Shown here piece after piece: positions 9,095 to 17,002 of a stretch of 34,404 nucleotides of DNA (its first letter is position 1; every line of letters starts with the position of its first letter). Location of the stretch: the NCBI GenBank assembly GCA_025351765.1, contig JANXVH010000173.1, forward strand, positions 1 to 34,404. Direction: 5' to 3'. The position numbers and the translations under genes are program-made. A model generated the notes under the pieces. That model searched no databases, was not told where the DNA came from, and worked only from the letters and a program-made list of their open reading frames with translations. This DNA is from Pedobacter sp. Its GTDB lineage: Bacteria > Bacteroidota > Bacteroidia > Sphingobacteriales > Sphingobacteriaceae.

Positions 9095-9127
9095 CCAGAA
9101 TTTCTCCAGTATCTCCACGTAAAATTG
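9095..9127 (+). promoter_or_regulatory. Tandem 11-bp operator and -7 box, site 1 (hydroxylase unit)
   Basis: CCAGAAT (9095-9101) and CCAGTAT (9106-9112) repeat with an 11-bp period. Seven bases (CTCCACG) follow, then TAAAATTG (9120-9127), one mismatch from TAnnTTTG. The repeat occupies the place of the -33 box, the position expected for an activator. The next ATG is 25 bp downstream at 9153. The layout is the same as at five other promoters in this window. Confidence 0.65.
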
Positions 9128-9152
9128 TGTGTTAGGGGTCAATTTACCATTC

Positions 9153-9314
9153 ATGAGCAAAATCCAGTTATTAATTTTTCCACTACAATTTGCAATTACT
9201 TATTTAGCAACTGGTCTTTCAGAGCTAATGGTTGTTCAAAGCTTGCCACATACCAAGGCAGTAGTAAATATTGCTAAAAAAAATAGTAGGACTCAGGAAC
9301 TTAAAGCCCAATAA
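9153..9314 (+). CDS. Possible 53-aa small membrane protein
   Basis: 53 codons from ATG 9153 to TAA 9312-9314, four bases before the ATG of the hydroxylase gene. It is the first open frame after the predicted start of transcription (near 9131), which supports it being translated. Residues 5-22 are hydrophobic (LLIFPLQFAITYLATGL), enough for one membrane helix; the rest is polar and basic at the C-terminus. I recognise no family. It may be a small membrane protein, or a leader frame coupling translation into the next gene. Its reality is uncertain. Confidence 0.4.
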   Translation: MSKIQLLIFPLQFAITYLATGLSELMVVQSLPHTKAVVNIAKKNSRTQELKAQ

Positions 9315-9318
9315 CCTC

Positions 9319-10122
9319 ATGAATCCGCTTAAATATATTTTACAGAATCATCCTGCAACCGTTCAGGTTGTTCTATTCCTTGCCACAATTATCATTCTAT
9401 GGCTATTGGAGCTGCGCATTGCCCTTTCTGTTGCTTCCAAATGGCGACATACAAAAAGGAATTTAAAATTTGTTATCACTGCTCTCCCTCTTCAACTTTG
9501 TTTGAGTGTAGCTATAATTGCAATTTCAGCATATACTGGTCTTCATAATTTAGGAATTTTAAACTTAATATCTTTTAGAAATCACGTTTGGTTGAAATAT
9601 CTGTGTGGCTTTGTCCTTCTTGACTTCTTTGAATACATATACCATAGAGTGATGCATAAAATACCGTCTTTATGGGTTTTTCATCAAATTCATCATTCCG
9701 ATGAGGATGTTGATGTATCAACTACACTACGGGAACACCCTATAGAAACTGTAATTCGCCTAGTTTTTCAAATGCTTTGGGTTTTCTTATCCGGAGCATC
9801 AATTAGTATTTTGTTGCTTCGTCAAACTATACAAACATTGTCAAATCTATTCGCCCATTCTAGCTATAGATTGCCAGCACCAATGGAAAATGTATTGTCA
9901 AAGCTATTCATTACACCCGGTCTACATCATGTACACCATCATTTTAAAATGCCTTATACAGATTGTAATTATGGAGATGTGTTAAGTACATGGGACAGGT
10001 TACTGGGAACTTATAGAGTACTCCCTAAAAGTGAAATTGTCTATGGCGTTGACTGTTATCCAGATGCAGCTAACGCAGATTTCAAAGGATTAGTTACCCA
10101 TCCCTTTTTAAGAAAACAATAG
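9319..10122 (+). CDS. Fatty-acid hydroxylase / sterol desaturase family protein
   Basis: 267 aa from ATG 9319; the frame is open further upstream, but the membrane domain starts at MNPLKYILQN. Three histidine boxes of the membrane di-iron type are visible: HRVMH (109-113), HQIHH (122-126) and HHVHHH (203-208), with an additional histidine near 180. Membrane segments lie at about 14-33, 50-72, 92-107 and 145-168. Such enzymes hydroxylate or desaturate acyl chains or lipid head groups using O2. In Bacteroidota, lipid A, sphingolipid and ornithine-lipid acyl chains are plausible substrates, but the sequence does not decide this. The promoter carries operator site 1, tying it to the envelope regulon proposed here. 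Confidence 0.87.
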   Translation: MNPLKYILQNHPATVQVVLFLATIIILWLLELRIALSVASKWRHTKRNLKFVITALPLQLCLSVAIIAISAYTGLHNLGILNLISFRNHVWLKYLCGFVLLDFFEYIYHRVMHKIPSLWVFHQIHHSDEDVDVSTTLREHPIETVIRLVFQMLWVFLSGASISILLLRQTIQTLSNLFAHSSYRLPAPMENVLSKLFITPGLHHVHHHFKMPYTDCNYGDVLSTWDRLLGTYRVLPKSEIVYGVDCYPDAANADFKGLVTHPFLRKQ

Positions 10123-10157
10123 CAAATTTTGTTTATTTTTAAAGCAAAATTTTAGAT

Positions 10158-10574
10158 ATGTGGTGGATCTACGCCTTACTTTCGGCACTTTTTGCGGCCA
10201 TTACTGCGGTGTTGGCTAAAATTGGTATCAAAGGAATTGATTCCAATCTCGCAACTGCGATACGTACTGTAGTAATCCTTTTAATGAGCTGGGGTATTGT
10301 ATTCTTCAAAAATAGTCACCATGAAATTTCGGGACTTACCAGAGTTAACTGGATATTTCTTATCCTTTCAGGATTGGCTACAGGTTTTTCCTGGTTGTTC
10401 TATTTTAGAGCGCTTCAGCTGGGCAAAGTATCCCAAGTAGCACCGGTTGATAAGGCTAGTGTTGCAATAGCAATCATTCTATCCGTGGTGTTTTTGGGTG
10501 AACCTTTAACTATAAAAACGGTGATTGCAGTTTTGCTTATTATTGCAGGAAGCATAATACTAATATTCCAATAA
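10158..10574 (+). CDS. Half-size EamA (DMT superfamily) transporter
   Basis: 138 aa with about five membrane segments, half the size of typical ten-segment EamA proteins. Single-domain forms work as dimers. The N-terminus (MWWIYALLSALFAAITAVLAKIG) and the C-terminal segment with PVDKASVAIAIILSVVFLGE are the standard EamA signature. The substrate is unknown. It lies 35 bp after the hydroxylase gene on the same strand; the gap is AT-rich and could hold its own promoter or a weak stop signal. Confidence 0.88.
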   Translation: MWWIYALLSALFAAITAVLAKIGIKGIDSNLATAIRTVVILLMSWGIVFFKNSHHEISGLTRVNWIFLILSGLATGFSWLFYFRALQLGKVSQVAPVDKASVAIAIILSVVFLGEPLTIKTVIAVLLIIAGSIILIFQ

Positions 10575-10613
10575 CAAGCACGGCTACACATCTATACTAA
10601 ACCTATCATACTT

Positions 10614-13600
10614 TTATTTGTAGAGCTTTGTGATCATGCTAGGTAATACAATCAACAACAGTGGTAAAGCGACAACAAATCCACCTATTACAGCTATTGC
10701 CAAAGGTTGATGCAATTGTGCACCTGCTCCTATTCCAAGTGCTAAAGGAAACAGTGCAATTATAGCCCCTAGTGCTGTCATTAATTTCGGCCTTAAACGA
10801 GCTGAAATGGCATAAATAACCGCATCATTTACGGTCTTTTCGTGTAGTGACTCCTTAAATTGGAGAAAAGTAAAAATTGCATTCTCTCCAATTATTCCAA
10901 CTATCATTATCAATCCGGTATAGCTGCCTACGTTTAATGGTGTACCGGTCAAATACAATGCAATGTAGCTACCAGAAATCCCTAAAACTGAAATAATTAA
11001 GATTAGGAATGCTATTTTAAAATCCCTGAAAAGAAATAAGATCACTGTAAACACAAGTAAGCTCGAAGCTATAAGTATAGTTAACAACTCTTTGAACGAT
11101 TGCTGCTGTTCGGCATAAGCGCCTCCATATTCTACATGATAGCCAGAGGGAAGCACTATTTTTGCGGAAACCTCTTTTTGAATATCCTTCATTACACCTC
11201 CTAGATCTCTGTTATCCAGCCTTCCAGTTATTACCACAATGGATTGTAAATTCTCGCGTTCTATCTGAGCTGTCCCTGTTTTTAGTCTAACTTTTGCAAG
11301 TCCCTGGATCGGTATAGATCTACCATCAGACAATATAATTTTTAATTTATTAATATCTGAAACGCCAAACCCTTTGCTGTCCGGATAGATCATTCTAATG
11401 GGCGATTGCTGATTGTCGTACAAATTGCCTATAACATTGCCCTGTAATGCCGTTTGTACCTGAAACTGAAAACTTGTAGGACTAATACCATATCTTGATA
11501 ATGAGGCGAAATCTGGCTGAATATCTATTGTAGGCCCAGAAAGAACAATGCCATCGAATACATCTGCAGTTCCTTTCACATTTCTAATTATGTCTGCAAT
11601 TTTCCTGGAGATGCCATGTAGTTTATCTTGTTCATTCCCAAAAACCTTCACTTCTATTGGTTGAGTGGAACTCATTAAGTCTCCAAGCATATCTCCTATA
11701 ACTTGTCCAAAATCCACTGTTAGTGTAGGTTGTGTGCTTTCAATTTTAGTTCTAATTTCTTGTATTACTTCATCTGTAGTTCTTTTCCGGTTTGCCTTAA
11801 GTTGTATAAGATAATCTCCAGTATTAGGCTCAGTAATAAAAAAGCCCATTTGAGTTCCTGTTCTTCTGGAATAAGCGGCTACTTCAGGAATTTTTACCAA
11901 TTCCTTTTCTACATCCTTAAGTACACGGTCAGTTTCCTCAAGGGAAGTTCCGGGTGGGGTATTGTAGTCTACTACGATACTTCCCTCGTCCATTTCTGGC
12001 AAAAAACCAGTCTGCAAACGAGGAAAAATAAATATAATGAGGGCTACCAGTATCAACATACCAACTATGCTAAGATATTGTCGATGGATAAAAAAAGCAA
12101 TCCATCTTTGACTTTTAACTTCGTGTACGGCCGTTTTCTTAACACTATTTTTGGAAGCATCACGGGTTAGGAGCAAGTAAATTACAGGAAGACCTATCCA
12201 TGTTACAAAGAATGAGCAAACCAAGGTGATGATCATTGTATTGGTCATAACCTGAAAATACGACCCTGCAACCCCTGTCATCAGCACAAAAGGAATAAAA
12301 ATTACAATAGTACTGATAGACGAGCCTAACATTGCTGGAAAAAGATAATCTATTGCTTTTTTTAATAGATCCATTGTGGACTCATCAGGATGTTCTTCAT
12401 GTGTCCTATGAATTTGCTCTACCACTACAATCGCATCGTCTATGATTAAGCCAATTGCAGCAGCAATAGCCCCTAAAGTCATAATGTTAAGCGAATAGCC
12501 TACTCCGTACAAAACAATTACAGTCAGGCAAAGCGTTACCGGGATGGTTATCAAAATTACCGCACTTGCTTTTAAAGACCTCAGAAAAATAATAGCCACA
12601 ACTATCGCGAGGGCTAAGCCTATCAGCAAAGAATCGCTAACACTTTTAACAGAATCATTCACAAAATCTGCCTGAACATAATAAGGTTTCATCACTACTC
12701 CTGCGGGTAAAATTCTTTGCAGTTTAGCAACCTTGATCTTCATCTGATTAGCCAAATCCACCAAATTAGCATTTGGCTGTTTAATTACCGCAACAAGGAT
12801 TCCATCTTTTCCATTGGCATTGATCTTAGTATACTCAATGGATTCCTTTATGCTTACTCTGCCAATATCTTTAAACCGAACCAACCGATTAGAATTTTTA
12901 CTAACGATCTGTTCTTCCAGATCTGCTTTGGTTTTCAAAGTAGCATCTGTTACAGAAAGATACATGTACTTATAATCTGATAGGTATCCATTGGACTTCA
13001 CAAAATTTGTCTGACCTAAGGTTCCAGCAACCTGATCCGGTGATATGGAAAGAGCTGCCATTTTCTGTCTGTCAAGTTCCAGCCAATATTCTTTGGTCTT
13101 CCCTCCTATAATTCTAATTTCAGATACACCATCTACTTGTGATAAGAACGGCTTTACCGTAAAAATAGCGATCTTCTTTAATTCCGTGGGCGATTTACTG
13201 TTACTTTCCAAACTATAACCACTTACCGGCAATATAGATGGATTCATCTTTTCTACGGAGATAGTGACACCAGGAGGCAAAACACCACTTAACTTTACAA
13301 TTTGCGCCTCAATACGTTGCTTACTTAAATCAATGTCTGCGCTACTGCTCATGTAAGCAGATAATTCTGCACTACCTCTGGATGTAGTACTTCGAATTAA
13401 TTTCAAATCAGGCACTTGTTTTATTGCATTTTCAAGCGGCCTGGTTACTGTAATTACCATCTTGTCTACAGGCTGAAGCTCTGCTTCCGCAATAATCTTG
13501 ATCTTAGGAAAAGTAATTTCCGGAAACAAAGATGTTTTTAATTGATGGTAAGTAAAAAATCCACCCGCTAAGATCAGTAGCAGAATAACAAACAACGGAT

Positions 13601-13631
13601 TTTTATGAGTTATGAAGAAATTCTTTACCAT
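10614..13631 (-). CDS. RND efflux permease (AcrB/HAE-like)
   Basis: 1005 aa, typical for an inner-membrane RND pump. The first membrane helix is at about 11-28, followed by two periplasmic loops (about 30-330 and 530-840) and membrane bundles at about 335-490 and 850-1000. The proton-relay aspartates are present as GLIIDDAIVVVE (D398, D399). This DD pair places it with hydrophobic/amphiphile exporters rather than the CzcA metal type. It takes substrates from the periplasm or outer leaflet and passes them to TolC. Its ATG overlaps the adaptor stop codon by one base (TAATG), so translation is coupled. It is the last gene of the PAP2-TolC-adaptor-RND operon. Confidence 0.94.
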   Translation of the reverse strand: MVKNFFITHKNPLFVILLLILAGGFFTYHQLKTSLFPEITFPKIKIIAEAELQPVDKMVITVTRPLENAIKQVPDLKLIRSTTSRGSAELSAYMSSSADIDLSKQRIEAQIVKLSGVLPPGVTISVEKMNPSILPVSGYSLESNSKSPTELKKIAIFTVKPFLSQVDGVSEIRIIGGKTKEYWLELDRQKMAALSISPDQVAGTLGQTNFVKSNGYLSDYKYMYLSVTDATLKTKADLEEQIVSKNSNRLVRFKDIGRVSIKESIEYTKINANGKDGILVAVIKQPNANLVDLANQMKIKVAKLQRILPAGVVMKPYYVQADFVNDSVKSVSDSLLIGLALAIVVAIIFLRSLKASAVILITIPVTLCLTVIVLYGVGYSLNIMTLGAIAAAIGLIIDDAIVVVEQIHRTHEEHPDESTMDLLKKAIDYLFPAMLGSSISTIVIFIPFVLMTGVAGSYFQVMTNTMIITLVCSFFVTWIGLPVIYLLLTRDASKNSVKKTAVHEVKSQRWIAFFIHRQYLSIVGMLILVALIIFIFPRLQTGFLPEMDEGSIVVDYNTPPGTSLEETDRVLKDVEKELVKIPEVAAYSRRTGTQMGFFITEPNTGDYLIQLKANRKRTTDEVIQEIRTKIESTQPTLTVDFGQVIGDMLGDLMSSTQPIEVKVFGNEQDKLHGISRKIADIIRNVKGTADVFDGIVLSGPTIDIQPDFASLSRYGISPTSFQFQVQTALQGNVIGNLYDNQQSPIRMIYPDSKGFGVSDINKLKIILSDGRSIPIQGLAKVRLKTGTAQIERENLQSIVVITGRLDNRDLGGVMKDIQKEVSAKIVLPSGYHVEYGGAYAEQQQSFKELLTILIASSLLVFTVILFLFRDFKIAFLILIISVLGISGSYIALYLTGTPLNVGSYTGLIMIVGIIGENAIFTFLQFKESLHEKTVNDAVIYAISARLRPKLMTALGAIIALFPLALGIGAGAQLHQPLAIAVIGGFVVALPLLLIVLPSMITKLYK

Positions 13632-14572
13632 TATTTTAATACTTTAACCTTTGCCGTGTCTGCAATTCCATAGTTCCCTACACTGACTATTCTGTCTTTA
13701 AGATTAAAGGCCGGACTAATTACCTCGATGTATTTTGCATTTTCAATTCCCTTTTTAACAGGAATTTTGACGGCAGTGGAGTCGTTAATCATTTTCATAA
13801 CCCAAAACTCATCCTCAGTTTCATTGGTTAGTATAGCTGACTTAGGTAACACTTGTGCATTAGGCCGAGAGGTTTTTATTAACCGCGCTCGTGCAACTAG
13901 TCCTTCAGGTATAGAAGTAGCGACATTTACTTTGATAATCATGCGTTGTGTCTGAGCCAAAGAATCTACCGTTGGTAACGATCCGGTGATTGTTCCGGAA
14001 AGTGACTTGCCGTCTGGCAGAACCAAAGCAACCGACTGGCCTCTAAACGCTAGTTGATTAAATTCGTAAGGCAGATCCAGCAGAAAAGCGAAACTACTTT
14101 GATTGCTGATCACGGCAAGCGCCTCACCATCCTGCACATAATCACCTTTTTGATGACTAACAGCAGTAATGTAACCAGGCTGATCAGCACGGATCCCAGA
14201 AACGCCTGAGAATTGAAATGCAGGATCAAGCTTATTAACCGCATTTCCAATAGCCTTCGCTTCTTTAGTAATAAGTTTGAATAAAACAGTGCCTTTTGTA
14301 ACCCGGAAACCTACACTTGCATTAACAAACTGTACATACCCATTAATATTAGCTTTAACATAGCTTTTCTGTTGATAAGAAGATATTGCAGTAAACTCTA
14401 TGTATTCAGTTAGAGGCACATGGGTTATTCCCGTAACCTGTACTGGAGATACCACAGCTACGGTTTGATCGGCTACTGAATCGTCTGGAGCACTACAAGC
14501 AGCAATCGTTATCATGCAAATTAGCGCCGAAAAATAGATTTTTAAAGAATTTATTTTATAAAACATTATCAT
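13631..14572 (-). CDS. RND periplasmic adaptor (membrane-fusion) lipoprotein
   Basis: 313 aa. The signal ends in a lipobox-like TIAAC, so the mature protein is probably a lipoprotein starting at the cysteine near residue 26. The order of HlyD-type segments is visible: a beta-barrel lead-in, the lipoyl half-motifs around YVKANINGYVQFVNASVGFRVTKG and the second half ADQPGYITAVSHQKGDYVQDGE. The coiled hairpin between them is very short (about 20 residues), unlike AcrA. The C-terminal part holds the beta-barrel and membrane-proximal domain. It links the RND pump to TolC. The gap to the tolC gene is 21 bp. Confidence 0.9.
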   Translation of the reverse strand: MIMFYKINSLKIYFSALICMITIAACSAPDDSVADQTVAVVSPVQVTGITHVPLTEYIEFTAISSYQQKSYVKANINGYVQFVNASVGFRVTKGTVLFKLITKEAKAIGNAVNKLDPAFQFSGVSGIRADQPGYITAVSHQKGDYVQDGEALAVISNQSSFAFLLDLPYEFNQLAFRGQSVALVLPDGKSLSGTITGSLPTVDSLAQTQRMIIKVNVATSIPEGLVARARLIKTSRPNAQVLPKSAILTNETEDEFWVMKMINDSTAVKIPVKKGIENAKYIEVISPAFNLKDRIVSVGNYGIADTAKVKVLK

Positions 14573-14593
14573 CTTATTTGAATAAATACAGCC

Positions 14594-15859
14594 CTAACGG
14601 CTCCAGTAATTGAATTGACTAATTAGTTTCATGTGATTTATATTAGACTGTCTCAATGCATTTTGCGCTGCCAAATAATTATTAATCGCAACTACAAAAT
14701 CGGTTATTTTTACATCACCGGTATGCAACAGCTGAGTGTTTACATCGATTAAGCCTTTGCTAAATTTAATTTGCTCCTTTATCTGCTGCGTCAGTGTTTG
14801 AGTAGCGTCAATCTGTTGCCTCAGCATCATAATTTGTTGTGCTTTTTGATTTATAAAGAACCCTCTGTAGGCAGAGCTCGTTTTAGACTGCAGGGTGATC
14901 CTGTCTCGCTGCATTTTCTTTTGATTTCCATCATAGATCGGCATTAAGAACTTAAAACCTATACTCGCTCCAAAATTCTTATAAGGTTGCAATACTAGCG
15001 AGGAGTTATAACCACCATTGGCATACAGATTAATTTTAGGCTTATAGCTCAGATCTACTGCTTCTTTATCATTAACTGCTTTAAGGCTATCTATTTCAAA
15101 CCGTTTCGTAAAAAAACTACTGTTTATAGTGCTATTAATTTCCTGATTCAACTGGGGTTCTTTTAAAACGAAGGTGGTGCTGTCATTGATACCAGAAAGG
15201 TAATTCAATGTTGCAAAGTCTGATTGAAATTGCAGCTCAGCTAGGTTATGTAACAATTGCTGCTGCTTATAAGTAACTAAAAACGTAAGGTATTCTGACT
15301 GCCTGTAGACGTTTCTTCTCGTCAATTCTTTTAATACACTTTCTTCCTTTTTAAGCAGACTGAGAACATCCAAATTAAAGGTAACTTGTTGCTGACTGTC
15401 ATAAGCTTGAATATATTGTTGAGTAATGCTTTTAACTATATCTAGCTTTGAAATTCCAACTGCATAATTTAATGAATCACGTTGCAGCTTCAAACCTTTA
15501 AGCTGATTTTCCTTCAGGTTTTTTCCAAATAGATTATAATCTACATTTAGTAAGGCATCTAGAGATTGTCCATTCGTCATCACTTCATCGAAACCATAAC
15601 CATTTATTCTCGGCGCATATAAACCTGTTGAGCTTGCTGTAACCTGCGGGCGGTAACCTGCCCGGATCCTTAGGCTATCTATTTTATTTATAAGTAATTG
15701 ATTGCCAAAATCTTTTATTAGTGGAGAAGTAAGCTCGGCCTTTGAAATAAAATATTCCAAATCAATCTCCTTCGCTCCGGATTGTTGGGCAATTGCTGTC
15801 TCTTGGAAACAGATTGCACCTAGCAACAGGAGCAGCGTGTATTTTTTAAAACTTTCCAT
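14594..15859 (-). CDS. TolC-family outer-membrane efflux protein
   Basis: 421 aa with a signal peptide ending in TAIAQQ. Two repeats of long alpha-helical hairpins alternating with short beta segments fit the TolC/OEP family; the second repeat has the YNSSLVLQPYKNFGASIGFKFLMPIYDGNQKK element with the usual PIYDG turn. It provides the outer-membrane duct of the pump. Its start overlaps the end of the PAP2 gene by 14 bp, so translation is coupled. Confidence 0.92.
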   Translation of the reverse strand: MESFKKYTLLLLLGAICFQETAIAQQSGAKEIDLEYFISKAELTSPLIKDFGNQLLINKIDSLRIRAGYRPQVTASSTGLYAPRINGYGFDEVMTNGQSLDALLNVDYNLFGKNLKENQLKGLKLQRDSLNYAVGISKLDIVKSITQQYIQAYDSQQQVTFNLDVLSLLKKEESVLKELTRRNVYRQSEYLTFLVTYKQQQLLHNLAELQFQSDFATLNYLSGINDSTTFVLKEPQLNQEINSTINSSFFTKRFEIDSLKAVNDKEAVDLSYKPKINLYANGGYNSSLVLQPYKNFGASIGFKFLMPIYDGNQKKMQRDRITLQSKTSSAYRGFFINQKAQQIMMLRQQIDATQTLTQQIKEQIKFSKGLIDVNTQLLHTGDVKITDFVVAINNYLAAQNALRQSNINHMKLISQFNYWSR

Positions 15860-16607
15860 TGAATGAAAATCCTACGCTATGAGATTGGTATACAGGCACC
15901 AGATTGTAATTTGAAGTTTGTTTTCCAAATACGAAACGCTTTAATCCGGGATATATAAGGTAGGATAGTTTTGTAGACAAAATACCAAATCCAGCACCCG
16001 CCACCACATCACTAACCCAGTGTTTGTTATTGTAAAGTCTCAATATTCCAGTGGCTGTTGCTACAGTGTATCCCGCATAACCAATCCAGGGATGTGATTC
16101 TTTATATTCCTGGTTCAAAAACTCCGCAGCTACAAATGCATTGGCAGTATGCCCAGATGGAAATGAATTATTCCCAGATCCGTCAGGACGCATCCTTTGC
16201 GTTATTTTTTTAAGACTGGAAACAGTTCCGCCCATAATCACTCCAGCTAGCAGATACCTACCTGAAGCGTCAATTACAGTGTGTTTTCCCTTTATTCCTA
16301 TCAAGTTTAAACCGTAAAATGCAGCTGCTGGCGCAAATTGTAAATAGTCATCTATATGAGCAGCAAACAATGGGTGATCTTCCTGAATCTCACCTTTTGT
16401 ACTCAAATCTAAATCCCTAATCGGACCGCCTGTAAGCGACAATAATCCATACCCTATAAAAATAGAGGGTATAATTATTCCTGTAGTCTTAAAATATTTA
16501 TGGGAATCGGGCAAAGTCTTTTCGGCTTTAACAGAATCGACGCTTTGCCCAAGGCAAAATAAAGGGAGGCAAAACATTAAAAAAAACATTTTCAGGTTCA
16601 TATGCAT
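15846..16607 (-). CDS. PAP2 phosphatase with signal peptide, in the RND operon
   Basis: 253 aa. A signal peptide (about 1-21, ending CLGQ) is followed by a PAP2 domain with all three catalytic motifs: KKITQRMRP (133-141), SFPSGH (148-153) and RLYNNKHWVSD (190-200). The protein faces the periplasm. Family members remove phosphate from phosphatidate, undecaprenyl diphosphate or lipid A (LpxE/LpxF types); the substrate here is not known. The C-terminus ends in phenylalanine after an aromatic-rich strand, as in many outer-membrane-targeted proteins, but a barrel is not evident. Its ATG is two bases after the stop of a small upstream ORF and its end overlaps tolC. Being in an efflux-pump operon suggests a joint role in envelope defence. 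Confidence 0.9.
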   Translation of the reverse strand: MHMNLKMFFLMFCLPLFCLGQSVDSVKAEKTLPDSHKYFKTTGIIIPSIFIGYGLLSLTGGPIRDLDLSTKGEIQEDHPLFAAHIDDYLQFAPAAAFYGLNLIGIKGKHTVIDASGRYLLAGVIMGGTVSSLKKITQRMRPDGSGNNSFPSGHTANAFVAAEFLNQEYKESHPWIGYAGYTVATATGILRLYNNKHWVSDVVAGAGFGILSTKLSYLIYPGLKRFVFGKQTSNYNLVPVYQSHSVGFSFNGKF

Positions 16608-16609
16608 AT

Positions 16610-16747
16610 TTATTTTACAAGTTTAATTATTTTGTCTGAAATGATGCATTTTCCTTTTGTCGCTGCTTCATCATTATTTAATTTTTGTCCTAAACCAGCC
16701 CTACTAGAACCGCATATTGCAGCGATCAATTGGATTGTGTTTTTCAT
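16610..16747 (-). CDS. Small ORF, possible secreted peptide (45 aa)
   Basis: 45 codons from ATG 16747 to TAA ending at 16610, two bases before the PAP2 ATG. It starts 18 bp after a perfect -7 box (TAGATTTG), so it is the first frame of the operon. The N-terminus MKNTIQLIAAICGSSRAGLG followed by QK resembles a Bacteroidota signal peptide, though its hydrophobic core is short. The remaining 25 residues are polar with one cysteine and a basic end. I recognise no family. It could be a secreted peptide, a feedback regulator of the kinase, or a leader frame. Confidence 0.5.
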   Translation of the reverse strand: MKNTIQLIAAICGSSRAGLGQKLNNDEAATKGKCIISDKIIKLVK

Positions 16748-16765
16748 GACTAAATAATTTTATAG

Positions 16766-16798
16766 CAAATCTATAACCTAATATTGTAGGAAAACTGG
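16766..16798 (-). promoter_or_regulatory. Tandem 11-bp operator and -7 box, site 2 (small ORF/PAP2/RND operon)
   Basis: On the minus strand CCAGTTT (16798-16792) and ACAATAT (16787-16781) repeat with an 11-bp period. Seven bases (TAGGTTA) follow, then TAGATTTG (16773-16766), a perfect TAnnTTTG. This is the weakest of the six tandem pairs in its half-sites but has the best -7 box. Confidence 0.55.
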
Positions 16799-16832
16799 AG
16801 GAATAAATATGCACAAAGTTCTATTTTGACTA

Positions 16833-16894
16833 CAAAGATACTTATACCTCACTAGTTATAGCATGCTCACTAATGGAAAATCTCGCTAGCTATA
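16833..16894 (-). promoter_or_regulatory. Second candidate promoter with three TAGyGAG repeats
   Basis: TATCTTTG (16840-16833) is a perfect minus-strand -7 box. Upstream of it TAGTGAG occurs at 16854-16848 and 16872-16866, and TAGCGAG at 16888-16882. The first and third copies lie in longer related 13-mers, TATAACTAGTGAG (16860-16848) and TATAGCTAGCGAG (16894-16882), matching at 11 of 13. The nearest copy ends 7 bp before the -7 box. A transcript from here would have a leader of about 80 nt before the small ORF. It may be an extra promoter under another regulator. Confidence 0.4.
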
Positions 16895-16957
16895 ACGTAC
16901 ATTAATAAAACAAAATTCTATTAGTAACAGGTTTATCACAAGATTTACTTCAAGTCT

Positions 16958-16990
16958 CCAGAATTCCTCCAGACTTTTATAGTCATTTTG
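16958..16990 (+). promoter_or_regulatory. Tandem 11-bp operator and -7 box, site 3 (YncE-like gene)
   Basis: CCAGAAT (16958-16964) and CCAGACT (16969-16975) repeat with an 11-bp period, then seven bases (TTTATAG) and TCATTTTG (16983-16990), one mismatch from TAnnTTTG. The -7 box covers an in-frame TTG at 16988, so the ATG at 17003 must be the true start of the gene. Confidence 0.65.
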
Positions 16991-17002
16991 AAAAAAAAGA
17001 AA

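Noticed and set aside
11730..12170. 146-aa plus-strand open frame inside the RND permease gene
   Set aside because: Antisense to a well-conserved pump; the translation has no domain pattern and no promoter signal.
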